This document shows, in pieces, positions 1-13,212 of a stretch of 64,000 nt of DNA (the first letter of the stretch is position 1; each line of letters opens with the position of its first letter). The DNA lies in the NCBI RefSeq assembly GCF_030929505.1, contig NZ_JAVFVV010000002.1, forward strand, positions 248,001-312,000, in the 5' to 3' direction. Below the pieces are notes generated by a model that worked only from the letters and a program-made list of their open reading frames with translations, did not search any database and was not told where the DNA came from. A program made the translations under genes and the position numbers. This DNA is from Mesorhizobium sp. LHD-90 (GTDB lineage Bacteria > Pseudomonadota > Alphaproteobacteria > Rhizobiales > Rhizobiaceae).

Positions 1-987
1 TCCCCACAGCGTATAGTCGTCGCTGGCGAATCCGGTGGTGGTGATGATCGAGGTCAGGTTGAACGCCGAATGCGATAGCGCCCGTAGGAAAGGCATGTCG
101 AGACTGACGCGCAGGTAGATTGCGACCGCCACGATGAACACCGCGCAATAGCCGGCGAAGACGCGGATCTGCGGGTCGCGCAAGGCGTCGAGCCGGCCGC
201 GCACCGCGAACAGGATCATGATCGAGAAGGGCAGCCCGCCGATGAACATGAAGATGGTGCCGATCCACAGGATGGCGGCATTGTCGGAATAGCGCACGAA
301 CGACGTGTCATGGGTCGAAAACCCTCCGGTCGCCAGCGCGCCCATCGCGTGATTGATGGCGTCGAAGCCGCCCATGCCCGCCGCCGCGAAAAGGATCGCG
401 CAGGCCACCACGAGCGCCGTGTAGACGCCGATCAGGCTGATGGCGAAGGTCTGGAAACGCTCGAAGGGGCGGTCCTCGATGTCCGAGGATTCGATCTTGA
501 AATAGGAGACGCCCCCGATGTTGAGGAACGGCAGTAGGAACAGGCCGAGCGCGATCACGCCAAGACCGCCCATGAAATTGAGCAGCGAGCGCCAGAGAAG
601 CAGGCCCGGCGGCGCGCGGTCCAGCCCGTTGATCACGGTGGAGCCGGTAGTGGTGATGCCAGACACCGATTCGAAGAAGGCATCGGCGAGGCTGAGTTCC
701 AGCGACGAGATCATGAACGGCGCTGCGCCGGCGATGGCCAGTGTCAGCCATAGCAGATTGACCAGCAGGAAGCCGAAGCGCGTCGTCACCGCCGGGGCGC
801 GGCCCTGTGTCGCCAGCGCGACGGCCAGAGCCAGCCCGCCCATGAACAGCGCCGACAACGCAAAGGCCCGCCAATCCGGATTGCCGCGCGACAGGTCGAC
901 GGCTGCCGGCACGAGCATGGCCAGCGACAGGTAGATCGCAAAGACCGCGGCGACATGCACTGCGGCGCGGACGGCGGATCTGTTCAC
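1..987 (-). CDS. trkH: Trk-type potassium uptake protein TrkH (3' part outside window)
   Basis: Membrane subunit of a Trk/Ktr-type K+ uptake system in the inner membrane. Reading leftwards from a GTG at 987, 329 residues are visible and the frame is still open at base 1, so the C-terminal third is missing. Several hydrophobic helices are visible. Filter-like P-loop segments occur at about residues 108-118 (SVSGITTTGST), in the middle (ALATGGFSTHD) and at about 312-324 (NLTSIITTTGFAS), the repeated pore-loop pattern of the TrkH/KtrB superfamily. The start is the first plausible one and is followed by a short N-terminus and a hydrophobic helix. No TrkA subunit is in the window. Family assignment is firm; ion and partner are inferred from the family. 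Confidence 0.9.
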   Translation of the reverse strand, partial: MNRSAVRAAVHVAAVFAIYLSLAMLVPAAVDLSRGNPDWRAFALSALFMGGLALAVALATQGRAPAVTTRFGFLLVNLLWLTLAIAGAAPFMISSLELSLADAFFESVSGITTTGSTVINGLDRAPPGLLLWRSLLNFMGGLGVIALGLFLLPFLNIGGVSYFKIESSDIEDRPFERFQTFAISLIGVYTALVVACAILFAAAGMGGFDAINHAMGALATGGFSTHDTSFVRYSDNAAILWIGTIFMFIGGLPFSIMILFAVRGRLDALRDPQIRVFAGYCAVFIVAVAIYLRVSLDMPFLRALSHSAFNLTSIITTTGFASDDYTLWG

Positions 988-1136
988 GACGTGCGCCCTG
1001 GCCCCGGTTTGCGCTACGGCGGATACGCTTCGGGCGGCCCGCCTACGGCGCGCGACAGTGGCTTCGCGAAGCCGAATATGCAATAGCGGCCGATCATGCT
1101 CCAAGGGAAATGCAGGGTGATCGGAGGCGGCAAGCC

Positions 1137-2390
1137 ATGACGGATTTCGCCGAAGGCGTGGCGGCCGCGGCCCAAGCCCTGCGCGGCCTGTTCGCGGAGA
1201 CGCCGTTGCAGGAGAACCTCTATCTCTCGCACAAAACCGGCGCACACGTCTTCCTCAAGCGGGAGGATCTCTCGCCGGTGCGCTCCTACAAGATCCGCGG
1301 CGCCTTCAACTTCTTCCGCAAGGCGCTGAATGACGGCAACCGGGCCGAACTTTTCGTTTGTGCATCGGCCGGCAACCATGCTCAGGGTTTTGCCTTCGTC
1401 TGCCGGCATTTTGGCCGACGCGGCGTGGTGTTCATGCCGGTGACTACCCCGCAACAGAAGATCGACAAGACCAGACATTTCGGCGGTGAGTTCGTCGAGA
1501 TCAGGCTGATCGGCGATTTTTTTGACGACTGCCTGAAGGCGGCGCTCGCCTTTGCCGAGGAGAGCGGCGGCCTGATGGTGCCGCCTTTCGACCACAGGGA
1601 CATCATCGAGGGCCAGGCAACGGTCGCCCATGAAATGGCCGCCCAGATGCCGGACGGCCAGCAGCCTGACATCGTCATTCTGCCGGTCGGCGGCGGCGGG
1701 CTCGCCGCCGGCGTGACCCGTTATATGGGCGGCGCGAAAGGGCCGCGTTTCGTCTTCTGTGAGCCTGCCGGTGCGCCCAGCCTCAAGCAGGCGCTTGTAG
1801 CGGGTAAGCGGGTGAAACTGGCGAAAGTCGACAATTTCGTCGACGGCGCCGCGGTGGCAGAGATCGGCCGCGAGCCGCTCCGGCATCTGAAGGATTTTTT
1901 GCCCGACGCGGTCCGGCTGATCCCGGAAAACCGGCTCTGCGCCACCATGATCGAGATGCTCAACGTCGAAGGCGTGGTGCTGGAGCCGGCCGGCGCGCTG
2001 GCGATCGACGCGTTGAAGGACTTTTCCAGGCGCGAGCTTAAGGGCAAGACCGTGGTGTTGGTCGTCTCGGGGGGCAATTTCGATTTCGAGCGGTTGCCCG
2101 ACGTGAAGGAGCGGGCGTTGCGCTTCGAGGGGCTGAAGAAATATTTCGTCTTCCGATTCCCGCAGCGGCCGGGGGCGCTGCGGGATTTTCTGGCGCTGCT
2201 CGGGCCGGATGACGACATCGTCCGCTTCGAATATCTGAAAAAATCTGCGCGCAATTTTGGCTCTGTGCTGATCGGCCTCGAAACCAAGGATTCCAGAAAC
2301 TTCGCCGTGTTGGCGAAACGTTTTCACGAAGCCGGATGGGCATATCAGGACATTACCGACAACGAGACGCTGGCGGGGTTCATCATATGA
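1137..2390 (+). CDS. ilvA: Threonine ammonia-lyase (threonine dehydratase), biosynthetic type
   Basis: PLP enzyme converting threonine to 2-oxobutanoate and ammonia, the first committed step of isoleucine synthesis. The 417-residue product has the fold-type II lyase domain with the PLP lysine in SYKIRGAF (K52), a glycine-rich phosphate loop PVGGGGLAAG, and a C-terminal ACT-like domain from about residue 335 (YFVFRFPQRPGALRDFL), as in short single-ACT IlvA proteins. An upstream ATG at 1110 is in frame, but the ATG at 1137 has a GGAGG at 1123-1127 and gives the usual family N-terminus. The stop overlaps the ATG of the next gene (ATGA at 2387-2390), which suggests translational coupling with the VOC protein. 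The ACT-like domain implies allosteric control, probably by isoleucine. Confidence 0.93.
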   Translation: MTDFAEGVAAAAQALRGLFAETPLQENLYLSHKTGAHVFLKREDLSPVRSYKIRGAFNFFRKALNDGNRAELFVCASAGNHAQGFAFVCRHFGRRGVVFMPVTTPQQKIDKTRHFGGEFVEIRLIGDFFDDCLKAALAFAEESGGLMVPPFDHRDIIEGQATVAHEMAAQMPDGQQPDIVILPVGGGGLAAGVTRYMGGAKGPRFVFCEPAGAPSLKQALVAGKRVKLAKVDNFVDGAAVAEIGREPLRHLKDFLPDAVRLIPENRLCATMIEMLNVEGVVLEPAGALAIDALKDFSRRELKGKTVVLVVSGGNFDFERLPDVKERALRFEGLKKYFVFRFPQRPGALRDFLALLGPDDDIVRFEYLKKSARNFGSVLIGLETKDSRNFAVLAKRFHEAGWAYQDITDNETLAGFII

Positions 2391-2776
2391 GCGGCAAGGT
2401 CAGCATTCGGTCGCTGGATCACATCGTGCTTTGCGTGAACGACGTGCCGGCCACCATTGCTTTCTACCGACGTGTCCTCGGAATGGAGCCGCGTGAAGAA
2501 AAGCCGGGCAAATGGTCGCTGCATTTCGGCTCGAACAAGATCAGCCTGCAGGACGCGAGGGCGTCGCCGTCGATCGCCGCGGCGACCGTTGTGGGAAGCG
2601 GCAATTTCTGTTTGCTCACCGACATGCCGATTGCCGAATTCGCGATCCGTCTGAAAGATGAGCGCGTGCGGATCGTTGCAGGACCTGCGGAGCGGTCTGG
2701 TGCGCGCGGGCCGATCCTGTCCGTCTATTTCAACGATCCGGACGGCAATCTCGTCGAAGTCAGCAACCAGCTATGA
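2387..2776 (+). CDS. VOC (glyoxalase/bleomycin-resistance) superfamily protein
   Basis: Single-domain VOC metalloprotein of 129 residues. It starts with SLDHIVLCVNDVPATIAFYRR and ends with the typical YFNDPDGNLVEVS strand that carries a metal-ligand Glu; the N-terminal His in LDHIV is the other expected ligand. The substrate cannot be told from sequence. Its ATG overlaps the ilvA stop, so the two are probably co-transcribed. A longer reading frame begins at 2336, but the overlapping ATG gives the canonical VOC N-terminus. It could be a lactoylglutathione-lyase-like enzyme or a dioxygenase relative; the short length fits the former group. Confidence 0.85.
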   Translation: MSGKVSIRSLDHIVLCVNDVPATIAFYRRVLGMEPREEKPGKWSLHFGSNKISLQDARASPSIAAATVVGSGNFCLLTDMPIAEFAIRLKDERVRIVAGPAERSGARGPILSVYFNDPDGNLVEVSNQL

Positions 2777-2813
2777 CAGGCGGTTGCGCTCTTTCAAGCG
2801 GAGACTTGGTGCT

Positions 2814-3353
2814 GTGACTGTCTTCATCCTTTTGTTCCGTGGCGTCGGCGGAGCCACGCAATTGCCGACCGGCCCATTGCGCGACGCGCTGACGGCGGCG
2901 GGTTTCGAAAACGTCGCGACCTACATCAACAGCGGCAACGCCGTCGTGCGCACCGGTCTTTCGCGCGAGGAGACGGTCGCCAAGGTTGCCGAAATTTGCC
3001 GCGACAGATTCGGATTCGCCAAGGCGATCCATGCGCCGACGCTGGAAGAATGGTCGCAACTGATCGCCAGCAACCCCTTCCCCGACGCTGTGGCGGTGCC
3101 GAAATTCCTGCATGCGGCCGTGCTCGAGAAGGTGCCCGCCACGAACAATGTCGAGGCAATTCGCGCCTATGCGAAAGACGGAGAAAAGATCGAGATCATC
3201 GACAAGGTCGCCTACATCCATACGCCCGGCGGCTTAGGCACGTCGAAAATGGCGGAGCGTTTCGACAAATTGATCGGGGTGCAAAACACCGCCCGCAACT
3301 GGAATTCCGTGCTGAAACTTGAGGAACTGGCCAAGAAGGCCGCGGCGGATTGA
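2814..3353 (+). CDS. DUF1697 family protein
   Basis: A 179-residue protein matching the DUF1697 pattern: an N-terminal strand FILLFRGVGG, a TYINSGNAVV segment typical of the family, and a C-terminal segment TPGGLGTSKMAERFDKLIG followed by the RNWNS motif. The biochemical function of the family is unknown to me. The GTG at 2814 is chosen because it sits directly before the first conserved strand; the frame is open further upstream but overlaps the preceding VOC gene. It lies 37 bp after the VOC stop, so it may be the third gene of an ilvA operon. Confidence 0.8.
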   Translation: MTVFILLFRGVGGATQLPTGPLRDALTAAGFENVATYINSGNAVVRTGLSREETVAKVAEICRDRFGFAKAIHAPTLEEWSQLIASNPFPDAVAVPKFLHAAVLEKVPATNNVEAIRAYAKDGEKIEIIDKVAYIHTPGGLGTSKMAERFDKLIGVQNTARNWNSVLKLEELAKKAAAD

Positions 3354-3534
3354 CAGCTTGGCGACCGGACGGGAACGCGCCCCGGCCGTACCGCATGGAC
3401 CCGTTCCTGGCCGATGCCGGCAGGATTCGGTTAAACATGGCTCGCCTGGCCTGCCCAGTCGGAAGCGTCGGCTCTTGCCTTGGCGGCCGTTCGCACCGAA
3501 AACTCGCGCCACAATGGGTGGGATCAGCGTTTCC

Positions 3535-4050
3535 ATGCACATGCGATTTGTCGCGCCGGCCGTTCTCGTACTCGTCGCAGTGCTTTTCGGCTTGGCGCCG
3601 GCCGCCGCGCAGCAGGCGGGCCGCTGGAAGGTTGCCGAGGGGCGGGAGCAGGCGAGCGCGACGCTCTACAGCCTCAATACGCTGACCACCGGCACCCGCA
3701 CCATCGACTATCGGCCGGCCCTTGTGCTGTCCTGCGAGGCGCGGCGCTATCCGGTCTGGCGGAAGGTGGTGCAATTGCGCCAGACGGTTTCGGGCGACGG
3801 CCGGGCCGGCGTCACCATCCGTTTCGACAATGGCGGCGCTTTCGGAGAGGAGTGGGTGCTCGCGCAGATGGGCCGGGCCCTGCAGACCGACGGCGAGGAG
3901 CAGATCGCCCGGCTGACGCGCGCCCGTCGATTCTTTCTCTCGTGGCGCTTCGGCGTCTTCGCGGGCAGGGGCGAAGCGGTGTTCGACCTCGCGGGAATCG
4001 GGGAGACCGTTGCCCGGCTCGCCAAAACCTGCGGTGTGGACGCGCCCTGA
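3535..4050 (+). CDS. Exported protein resembling the VasI/TagO family
   Basis: A 171-residue secreted protein. Residues 1 to about 24 form a Sec signal peptide (short charged start, long hydrophobic run, AAAQ cleavage region). The mature part has paired Cys residues, one in VLSCEARRYP and one near the end in AKTCGV, a central RFDNGGAFGEEW segment, and a C-terminal AVFDLAGIGETVARL helix. That order resembles the VasI/TagO proteins first noted with type VI secretion, but no secretion genes are nearby, so it is more likely one of the free-standing alphaproteobacterial periplasmic relatives. The ATG at 3535 was chosen over upstream in-frame starts because it places the signal peptide at the N-terminus. 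Confidence 0.6.
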   Translation: MHMRFVAPAVLVLVAVLFGLAPAAAQQAGRWKVAEGREQASATLYSLNTLTTGTRTIDYRPALVLSCEARRYPVWRKVVQLRQTVSGDGRAGVTIRFDNGGAFGEEWVLAQMGRALQTDGEEQIARLTRARRFFLSWRFGVFAGRGEAVFDLAGIGETVARLAKTCGVDAP

Positions 4051-4151
4051 CCGATCCGGCGATTCATCGTTCGCATCCATAGACGGAACATATTTTGAAC
4101 GCGCATGGCAAAATTGAGCAAAACCAATGTCTTGGTTGCCCTTGCAAATGA

Positions 4152-4166
4152 GAACAAAAACGGTAC
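4152..4166 (+). promoter_or_regulatory. SOS/LexA box of recA (alphaproteobacterial type, one mismatch)
   Basis: GAAC, seven bases, GTAC, 58 bp before the recA start. The alphaproteobacterial LexA operator is the direct repeat GTTC-N7-GTTC (GAAC-N7-GAAC on the other strand); here the second half has one mismatch. Spacing and placement support LexA control of recA. Confidence 0.65.
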
Positions 4167-4223
4167 AAGATACCAGGAATATCGGATCGGCCGGCCTTCA
4201 TAGACGATCAAGGGGTATGTATC

Positions 4224-5306
<1,083 letters not shown>

Positions 5307-5335
5307 CCGGGTCCGGTCCCTTTCCTGTCGATCTG

Positions 5336-5365
5336 CCGCCGGCCTCGCGCCGGCGGTTTTGTTTT
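5336..5365 (+). terminator. Intrinsic terminator of recA
   Basis: Perfect 8 bp GC stem (CCGCCGGC / GCCGGCGG) with a 5-base loop, followed by TTTTGTTTT, starting 30 bp after the recA stop. Confidence 0.85.
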
Positions 5366-5506
5366 GTGCGCCGGCCCGAAGGGGCGGGTTCTCGGCGGTG
5401 TTTTGCGGTGGCTTTGCGGGTTTTGGCCCTTGTGGACAGGCTTTGGCGCTGCCGCTAAAAGGCCATGTCCATTTTCCCGCCGCGCGGGGTTTCAGAAGGC
5501 AATGAC

Positions 5507-8173
<2,667 letters not shown>

Positions 8174-8261
8174 TGTCGGGGCACCGCGGGCCGCGGTCAC
8201 CAAAGATCGGCACAACCCGACGGGATCGGTGAGTCGGGAAGCTGGCGATATCGGCGGCTGC

Positions 8262-8900
8262 TCAGTCCGCCGGTTCCGTGGCCAGGAACGAATCCCGCCG
8301 GCTGATCTTGCGCCACCATTCGACGAGACTGGAATGCGCCCCGATCATCGGGCCGGCGAGCGGCGCCTTTAGAAAATAGCCGACAATCGGCGCGGCATGC
8401 AGGTCGGCTAGCGATAGGTTCTCACCGAGCAGCCAGTCGCCCTGCCGTTTCAGGCGGGTCAGTTCGGATAGCGCCAGACTTGCTTTCGGCATCGCCGCCT
8501 CGACCACCGCAGGATCGGTGGCGATGCCCTCCTTTGGCCTGTCTACCGTCTCGACGGCGATGTCCCAGACCAGCGGGCGATAGGCGTAGGCGTCGATCAG
8601 CGCCACAATCTGGTTCATCACCGCCCGGTCGCGAGCGTCCGCCGGCTGCAGGGCAGGGCCGCCGAACGCCTCGTCGATATAGCGGGTGATCGCCGTGGTC
8701 TCGTAAAGCCGCAGCCCGTCATGCTCGAAGGCCGGGATGCGGCCGAACGGATGATGGTCGAAATACCAGACCGGCGGCCCGCCTTCGGCGAAGACGTCGA
8801 CCGGGATCAGCTCGTAGTCGACCCGCTTTTCATGCAGCGCCAGCCGGACGATGCGCACATAGACGCTGTAATCCGCGCCGTAGACGACCGGCTGACCCAT
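8262..8900 (-). CDS. Glutathione S-transferase family protein
   Basis: A 212-residue GST with an N-terminal thioredoxin-like domain (VVYGADYSVYVRIVRLAL, then the cis-Pro and GSH-binding stretch FGRIPAFEHDGLRLYETTAI) and an all-helical C-terminal domain (LLGENLSLADLHAAPIVGYF). The catalytic residue is probably a Ser or Tyr in the YSVYVR turn. The substrate is not predictable. It is followed 9 bp upstream on the same strand by icd, so the two may be transcribed together, with icd first. It converges with alaS. Confidence 0.88.
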   Translation of the reverse strand: MGQPVVYGADYSVYVRIVRLALHEKRVDYELIPVDVFAEGGPPVWYFDHHPFGRIPAFEHDGLRLYETTAITRYIDEAFGGPALQPADARDRAVMNQIVALIDAYAYRPLVWDIAVETVDRPKEGIATDPAVVEAAMPKASLALSELTRLKRQGDWLLGENLSLADLHAAPIVGYFLKAPLAGPMIGAHSSLVEWWRKISRRDSFLATEPAD

Positions 8901-8909
8901 GGTCTCGCG

Positions 8910-10121
8910 TCAGGCCATCGCCTTCTGAAGATTCTCGTCGACCTTGTCGAGGAAGCCGGTGGTCGACAGCCAGGGCTGGTCGGGGCCGATCAGCAGCGAC
9001 AGGTCCTTGGTCATGAAACCGGCCTCGACGGTCTGGACGCAGATCTTTTCCAGCGTGTCGGCGAATTTCTTCAATTCGGCATTGTCGTCCAGCTTGGCGC
9101 GATGCGCCAGCCCGCGCGTCCAGGCGAAGATCGAGGCGATCGAGTTGGTTGAGGTCTCCTCGCCTTTCTGGTGCTGGCGGTAGTGGCGCGTCACCGTGCC
9201 GTGCGCGGCTTCGGCCTCGACCGTCTTGCCGTCCGGCGTCATCAGCACCGAGGTCATCAGGCCGAGCGACCCAAAGCCCTGCGCCACCGTGTCGGACTGC
9301 ACGTCGCCGTCATAGTTCTTGCAGGCCCAGACATAGCCGCCCGACCATTTCAGGCTGGAGGCCACCATGTCGTCGATCAGCCGGTGCTCGTACCAGATTT
9401 TTCGCGACTTGAACTCGGCCTCGAACTCCTGCTCGTAGACCTCCTGGAAAATGTCCTTGAAGCGGCCGTCATAGGCTTTCAGGATGGTGTTCTTGGTCGA
9501 CAGGTAAACCGGATAGTTGCGAAGCAGGCCATAATTCAGCGAGGCGCGCGCGAATTCGCGGATGGATTCGTCGAGATTGTACATGGCCATCGCCACGCCG
9601 GCGCCGGGCGCGTCGAACACGTCGTGCTCGATCGTCGTGCCGTCCTCGCCGACGAACTTGATCGTCAGCTTGCCCTTGCCCGGATATCTGAAGTCGGTCG
9701 CCTTGTACTGGTCGCCGAAGGCGTGACGGCCGACGATGATCGGCTTGGTCCAGCCGGGCACCAGGCGCGGCACGTTTTTCATGATGATCGGTTCGCGGAA
9801 GATGACACCGCCGAGGATGTTGCGGATCGTGCCGTTGGGGCTCTTCCACATCTTCTTCAGCTTGAATTCTTCGACGCGCTGCTCGTCGGGCGTGATGGTC
9901 GCGCATTTCACGCCGACGCCGTATTTCTTGATGGCATTGGCGGCGTCGATGGTCACCTGGTCGTTGGTGGCGTCGCGATGCTCGATGCCGAGGTCGTAGT
10001 AGTCGAGATTGAGGTCGAGATAGGGGTGGATCAGCTTGTCCTTGATGAACTGCCAGATGATGCGGGTCATCTCGTCGCCGTCGAGTTCCACGACGGGGTT
10101 GGCCACCTTGATCTTCGCCAT
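8910..10121 (-). CDS. icd: NADP-dependent isocitrate dehydrogenase
   Basis: TCA-cycle enzyme converting isocitrate to 2-oxoglutarate with NADP. The 403-residue protein belongs to the eukaryote-like homodimeric IDH subfamily ([20 protein letters not shown]), which is normal in rhizobia, not to the E. coli Icd subfamily. Substrate and metal residues are present in the [20 protein letters not shown] and [19 protein letters not shown] segments. An ATG at 10130 is in frame, but the one at 10121 leaves proper spacing to an AAGG Shine-Dalgarno and gives the family N-terminus. Confidence 0.96.
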   Translation of the reverse strand: MAKIKVANPVVELDGDEMTRIIWQFIKDKLIHPYLDLNLDYYDLGIEHRDATNDQVTIDAANAIKKYGVGVKCATITPDEQRVEEFKLKKMWKSPNGTIRNILGGVIFREPIIMKNVPRLVPGWTKPIIVGRHAFGDQYKATDFRYPGKGKLTIKFVGEDGTTIEHDVFDAPGAGVAMAMYNLDESIREFARASLNYGLLRNYPVYLSTKNTILKAYDGRFKDIFQEVYEQEFEAEFKSRKIWYEHRLIDDMVASSLKWSGGYVWACKNYDGDVQSDTVAQGFGSLGLMTSVLMTPDGKTVEAEAAHGTVTRHYRQHQKGEETSTNSIASIFAWTRGLAHRAKLDDNAELKKFADTLEKICVQTVEAGFMTKDLSLLIGPDQPWLSTTGFLDKVDENLQKAMA

Positions 10122-10308
10122 CGAAACCATGCCTTGCTGTTGGGAGCGACCGTTGCCGAACGGCGTGGGCCAGGGAATACGGACCCTATATCAAAGCAAA
10201 TCGAGCGACGGCAACTTCAATTCGCGCCTCGCCGCGCCGGTCGGGAAGAGAGCAGGAACACGGCGTGAGCGCGACGATGCCGTCTATCAAGGCTGGCGTA
10301 GGCCGTAT

Positions 10309-10662
10309 CTATTTTTTCTTGGCCTTCGCCGGTTTCTTTTGTTTCTGCGGCATCGGCCCCACATGCGACGAGGCCAAGGCGATCCAGTCTGCAAGCGCCG
10401 CGTCGTCGAGGGCATCGGCGGCGACGATGATGTAACCTTTCATCTCACGGCCGGTGAAGTTCATGAGCGAGGCGCCGGGCCGGGCCAGTGCACCGGCCTC
10501 CTGCGCCTCGCCGACGCGGACAAGCAAGGTGCCGTCCTTCATCGTACCGACCAGCATGTTGCCGTTCAGCGTGAAGCAGATGCCGCCGAACATGCGGATC
10601 TCGCCGATGTTCGGGTCTTGCCCTACTATATCGCGAATGCGGTCTGCCAGTTCGCTCGTCAT
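10309..10662 (-). CDS. TfoX/Sxy N-terminal domain protein
   Basis: A 117-residue protein made of only the TfoX N-terminal domain (RMFGGICFTLNGNMLVG, then LLVRVGEAQEAGAL and MKGYIIVAADAL) with a lysine-rich tail (PQKQKKPAKAKKK). In gammaproteobacteria the full TfoX/Sxy protein activates competence genes; stand-alone domains like this are common in rhizobia and have no established role there. It is transcribed away from trmJ, sharing an 82 bp intergenic region. Confidence 0.85.
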   Translation of the reverse strand: MTSELADRIRDIVGQDPNIGEIRMFGGICFTLNGNMLVGTMKDGTLLVRVGEAQEAGALARPGASLMNFTGREMKGYIIVAADALDDAALADWIALASSHVGPMPQKQKKPAKAKKK

Positions 10663-10744
10663 CGTTCACTTCCCCGGCCTTCATTTTCCAACACAACTAT
10701 GGCAGGGACCGAACTCCGCCGCAAAGTCATCGCATCGATCCTCC

Positions 10745-11608
10745 ATGTCCGACGCCTCAACCAGAACCGCTCCCAAATCGCCGGCACCGGTGATCGTCCT
10801 CGTCGCTCCGCAGATGGGCGAGAACATCGGCATGGTGGCGCGCGCCATGGCCAATTTCGGACTGTCCGAATTGCGGCTGGTCGCGCCGCGCGACGGCTGG
10901 CCGAACGACAAGGCGCTCGCCGCCGCCAGCCGCGCCACGCATGTCGTCGAGACGGCGGCCGTGTTCGACGATCTGCGTTCTGCAGTCGCCGACCTGAACT
11001 TTTTGTTCGCCACCACGGCGCGCGAGCGCGACGGTTTCAAGAGGGTAGCCGGCCCGGTCGAGGCTGGCCGCATGCTGCGGCAACAGGAGGCCGCGGGGGC
11101 GCGCACGGGCATTTTGTTCGGCCGCGAAAAATTCGGGCTCGACAATGACGAGATCAGTCTGGCCGATGAGATCGTCACCTTCCCGGTCGATCCGGCCTAT
11201 GCCTCGCTTAACGTCGCTCAGGCGGTGCTGCTGATGGCCTATGAATGGCGCAAGGCTGGGCAGGAGCACGAGACCGACATCCCGTTCGTCGGGCCGGAAA
11301 TGACGCCGGCGCCGAAGGAGGAGCTGCACGGCTTGCTCGGTCATCTCGAAGCGGCGCTGGACACTCGCGGCTATTTCCGGCCGACCGCCAAGAAGGCGAA
11401 GATGGCCGACAAGTTGCGCGCGGTACTGACGCGGCCGGGCTTTTCAAGCGGTGAGATCAAGGTGCTGCGCGGCATCGTCGCCTCGCTCGATTATTTTTCA
11501 CCGAAGGAGCCGCGCGGCGCCGGTTATCCCGAGCGCAAGGCGCAGGCCGACCAGGTTGCGCACTCCGCCTCCCGGCCCGGGACGACGGATGAGGGAACCG
11601 ATGGCTGA
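10745..11608 (+). CDS. trmJ: tRNA (cytidine/uridine-2'-O-)-methyltransferase TrmJ
   Basis: SPOUT-class (TrmH family) methyltransferase expected to 2'-O-methylate position 32 of tRNAs. Of 287 residues, about 20-180 form the knotted SPOUT domain: [18 protein letters not shown] at the start, the motif [15 protein letters not shown], and the knot motif [15 protein letters not shown]. The C-terminal helical extension ([18 protein letters not shown]) is typical of TrmJ. The ATG at 10745 directly precedes the conserved core, although the frame is open far upstream. Its 3' end overlaps the start of murI by 8 bp. Confidence 0.9.
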   Translation: MSDASTRTAPKSPAPVIVLVAPQMGENIGMVARAMANFGLSELRLVAPRDGWPNDKALAAASRATHVVETAAVFDDLRSAVADLNFLFATTARERDGFKRVAGPVEAGRMLRQQEAAGARTGILFGREKFGLDNDEISLADEIVTFPVDPAYASLNVAQAVLLMAYEWRKAGQEHETDIPFVGPEMTPAPKEELHGLLGHLEAALDTRGYFRPTAKKAKMADKLRAVLTRPGFSSGEIKVLRGIVASLDYFSPKEPRGAGYPERKAQADQVAHSASRPGTTDEGTDG

Positions 11609-12410
11609 ACGGCCGATCCTTTTCTTCGACAGCGGGGTCGGGGGCCTGACCGTTCTGCGCGAGGCACGCGTCCTGATGCCGGACCGGCGTTTCGTCTATG
11701 TCGCCGACGACAAGGCGTTTCCCTACGGCGCCTGGGAGGAGCCGGCTCTGAAGGCGCACATCCTGGCTCTGTTCGTCCGTCTGCTCGAACGCTTCGACCC
11801 GGAAATCTCCGTCATTGCCTGCAACACCGCCTCGACGCTGGTGATCGACGCGTTGCGGGACAAATTTCCGGGGCATCCCTTCGTCGGCACGGTTCCGGCC
11901 ATCAAGCCGGCGGCCGAGCGTACGCGCTCCGGCCTGGTCTCGGTGCTGGCGACGCCGGGGACGGTGAAACGGCAGTATACCCGCGACCTGATCACCAACT
12001 GGGCATCGAAGTGCCATGTCCGGCTGGTCGGCAGCGACCGGCTGGCAGGGCTGGCCGAAATCTATGTGCGCGACGGGTTTGTCGACGAGGACTCCGTGCG
12101 GGCCGAGATCACCCCGTGCTTCCTGGAGCAGGACGGCCGGCGCACCGACATCGTGGTGCTTGCCTGCACGCATTATCCGTTCCTGGTCAACCGCATGCGC
12201 AAGACCGCGCCCTGGCCGGTCGACTGGATCGACCCGGCCGAGGCGATCGCCAGAAGGGCGCTGTCGCTGCTGCCGGCGGCCGATAGCGAAGTGCCTGCGA
12301 AGCTGCCGGACCGCTCCGACATCGCCATATTCACCTCCGGCAAGGCCGAGTTCGCGTCACGCCGGCTGATGCAGGGTTTTGGCCTTGTGCTAAACGGCGG
12401 CAGCCTGTGA
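11601..12410 (+). CDS. murI: Glutamate racemase
   Basis: Makes D-glutamate for peptidoglycan. The 269-residue product has the catalytic cysteine pair C74 (IACNTAST) and C189 (LACTHYPF), with Asp10 in [12 protein letters not shown], all as expected. Two in-frame ATGs compete (11589 and 11601); the second has GAGGGA about 5 bases upstream and is preferred. The start lies inside the end of trmJ, indicating translational coupling. The 3' end overlaps the convergent iron-permease gene by 21 bp (12390-12410). Confidence 0.94.
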   Translation: MAERPILFFDSGVGGLTVLREARVLMPDRRFVYVADDKAFPYGAWEEPALKAHILALFVRLLERFDPEISVIACNTASTLVIDALRDKFPGHPFVGTVPAIKPAAERTRSGLVSVLATPGTVKRQYTRDLITNWASKCHVRLVGSDRLAGLAEIYVRDGFVDEDSVRAEITPCFLEQDGRRTDIVVLACTHYPFLVNRMRKTAPWPVDWIDPAEAIARRALSLLPAADSEVPAKLPDRSDIAIFTSGKAEFASRRLMQGFGLVLNGGSL

Positions 12411-13208
12411 GCGCCTGACTGCCGCCGAGGCCGCCAGGATGATCGCGATAGTGGCCGCATAGAAGGCAATCTGAATGCCCTCCGGCCGGGCGACGTAGCC
12501 GATCAGGATATGCAGCAGGAAGCCCAGCGCGTTCGTTTGCGGCAGGATTTCCGACGTGTTCCAGATGTCGTAGCCGAGCGCGGGCAGGTAGCCGGCCTGG
12601 ACGAGGAAGGCGGCGGCCTGCGCGGCGAGGCCAGCAGCGAGCAGGATGATGATCACCCCTGTCAGCCGGAAAATGTGTTTCAGCGGCACGCGCAGCAGAC
12701 CGGCGTAAAACAGGACGCCGACGACCGCGGCGGCCGCGACGCCCAGCAGGCCGCCCCGCAGCATCGAGGCAACTGTCATCTCGCCGTCGATGGCAAGGCC
12801 ATAGAGAAAAATCACCGTCTCGGAGCCTTCGCGCAACACCGCCACCGCGCAGATGATCGCCAGCGCCGACAGCGGCTTCGAACCCTCCCTGACCGCGTGT
12901 CCGATGGCGCGGCTTTCGCTGACGAGTTCGGCCGCGTGCGTGCTCATCCAGATCTGATGCCAGGCCAGCATGGCGACGGCGAGCAAGAGCACGATGGCGT
13001 TAAAAACTTCGGTGCCGTTGCCGTCGAAGAGGTTGGAGAGGCCGTCGGCGAAGAAGGCGAGGACCGCTGCGCCGCCAAGGCCGGCCGCAACCCCCGCTGC
13101 CACCCAGCCGCCACGGCCGGCGATGCCCCTGCTGGCGGCCAGCACGATGGCGACGATCAGTGCTGCCTCGAGCGTCTCGCGGAAGACGATGACGAAGGTC
13201 GAGAGCAT
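12390..13208 (-). CDS. FTR1-family iron permease
   Basis: Inner-membrane high-affinity iron permease of the FTR1/EfeU/FtrC family, 272 residues with about seven hydrophobic helices. Both REXXE iron-binding motifs are present: RETLE at 10-14 and REGSE at 126-130. The partner cupredoxin gene lies 4 bp upstream in the same operon, as in FtrABCD or EfeUO-like systems, but no FtrA (P19) or FtrD homologue is adjacent, so this is a reduced two-gene arrangement. A RirA-type iron box precedes the operon, so expression under iron starvation is likely. The stop overlaps the convergent murI by 21 bp. Confidence 0.88.
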   Translation of the reverse strand: MLSTFVIVFRETLEAALIVAIVLAASRGIAGRGGWVAAGVAAGLGGAAVLAFFADGLSNLFDGNGTEVFNAIVLLLAVAMLAWHQIWMSTHAAELVSESRAIGHAVREGSKPLSALAIICAVAVLREGSETVIFLYGLAIDGEMTVASMLRGGLLGVAAAAVVGVLFYAGLLRVPLKHIFRLTGVIIILLAAGLAAQAAAFLVQAGYLPALGYDIWNTSEILPQTNALGFLLHILIGYVARPEGIQIAFYAATIAIILAASAAVRRSQAAAV

Positions 13209-13212
13209 CGGG

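Noticed and set aside
1014-2327. 437-codon frame opposite ilvA
   Set aside because: Shadow of ilvA with no recognisable domain.
3535-4050. VasI/TagO-like protein considered as evidence of a type VI secretion locus
   Set aside because: No Tss, Hcp or VgrG genes are anywhere in the window.
10309-10662. TfoX-domain gene considered as evidence of natural competence
   Set aside because: Only the N-terminal domain is present and no com genes are nearby.
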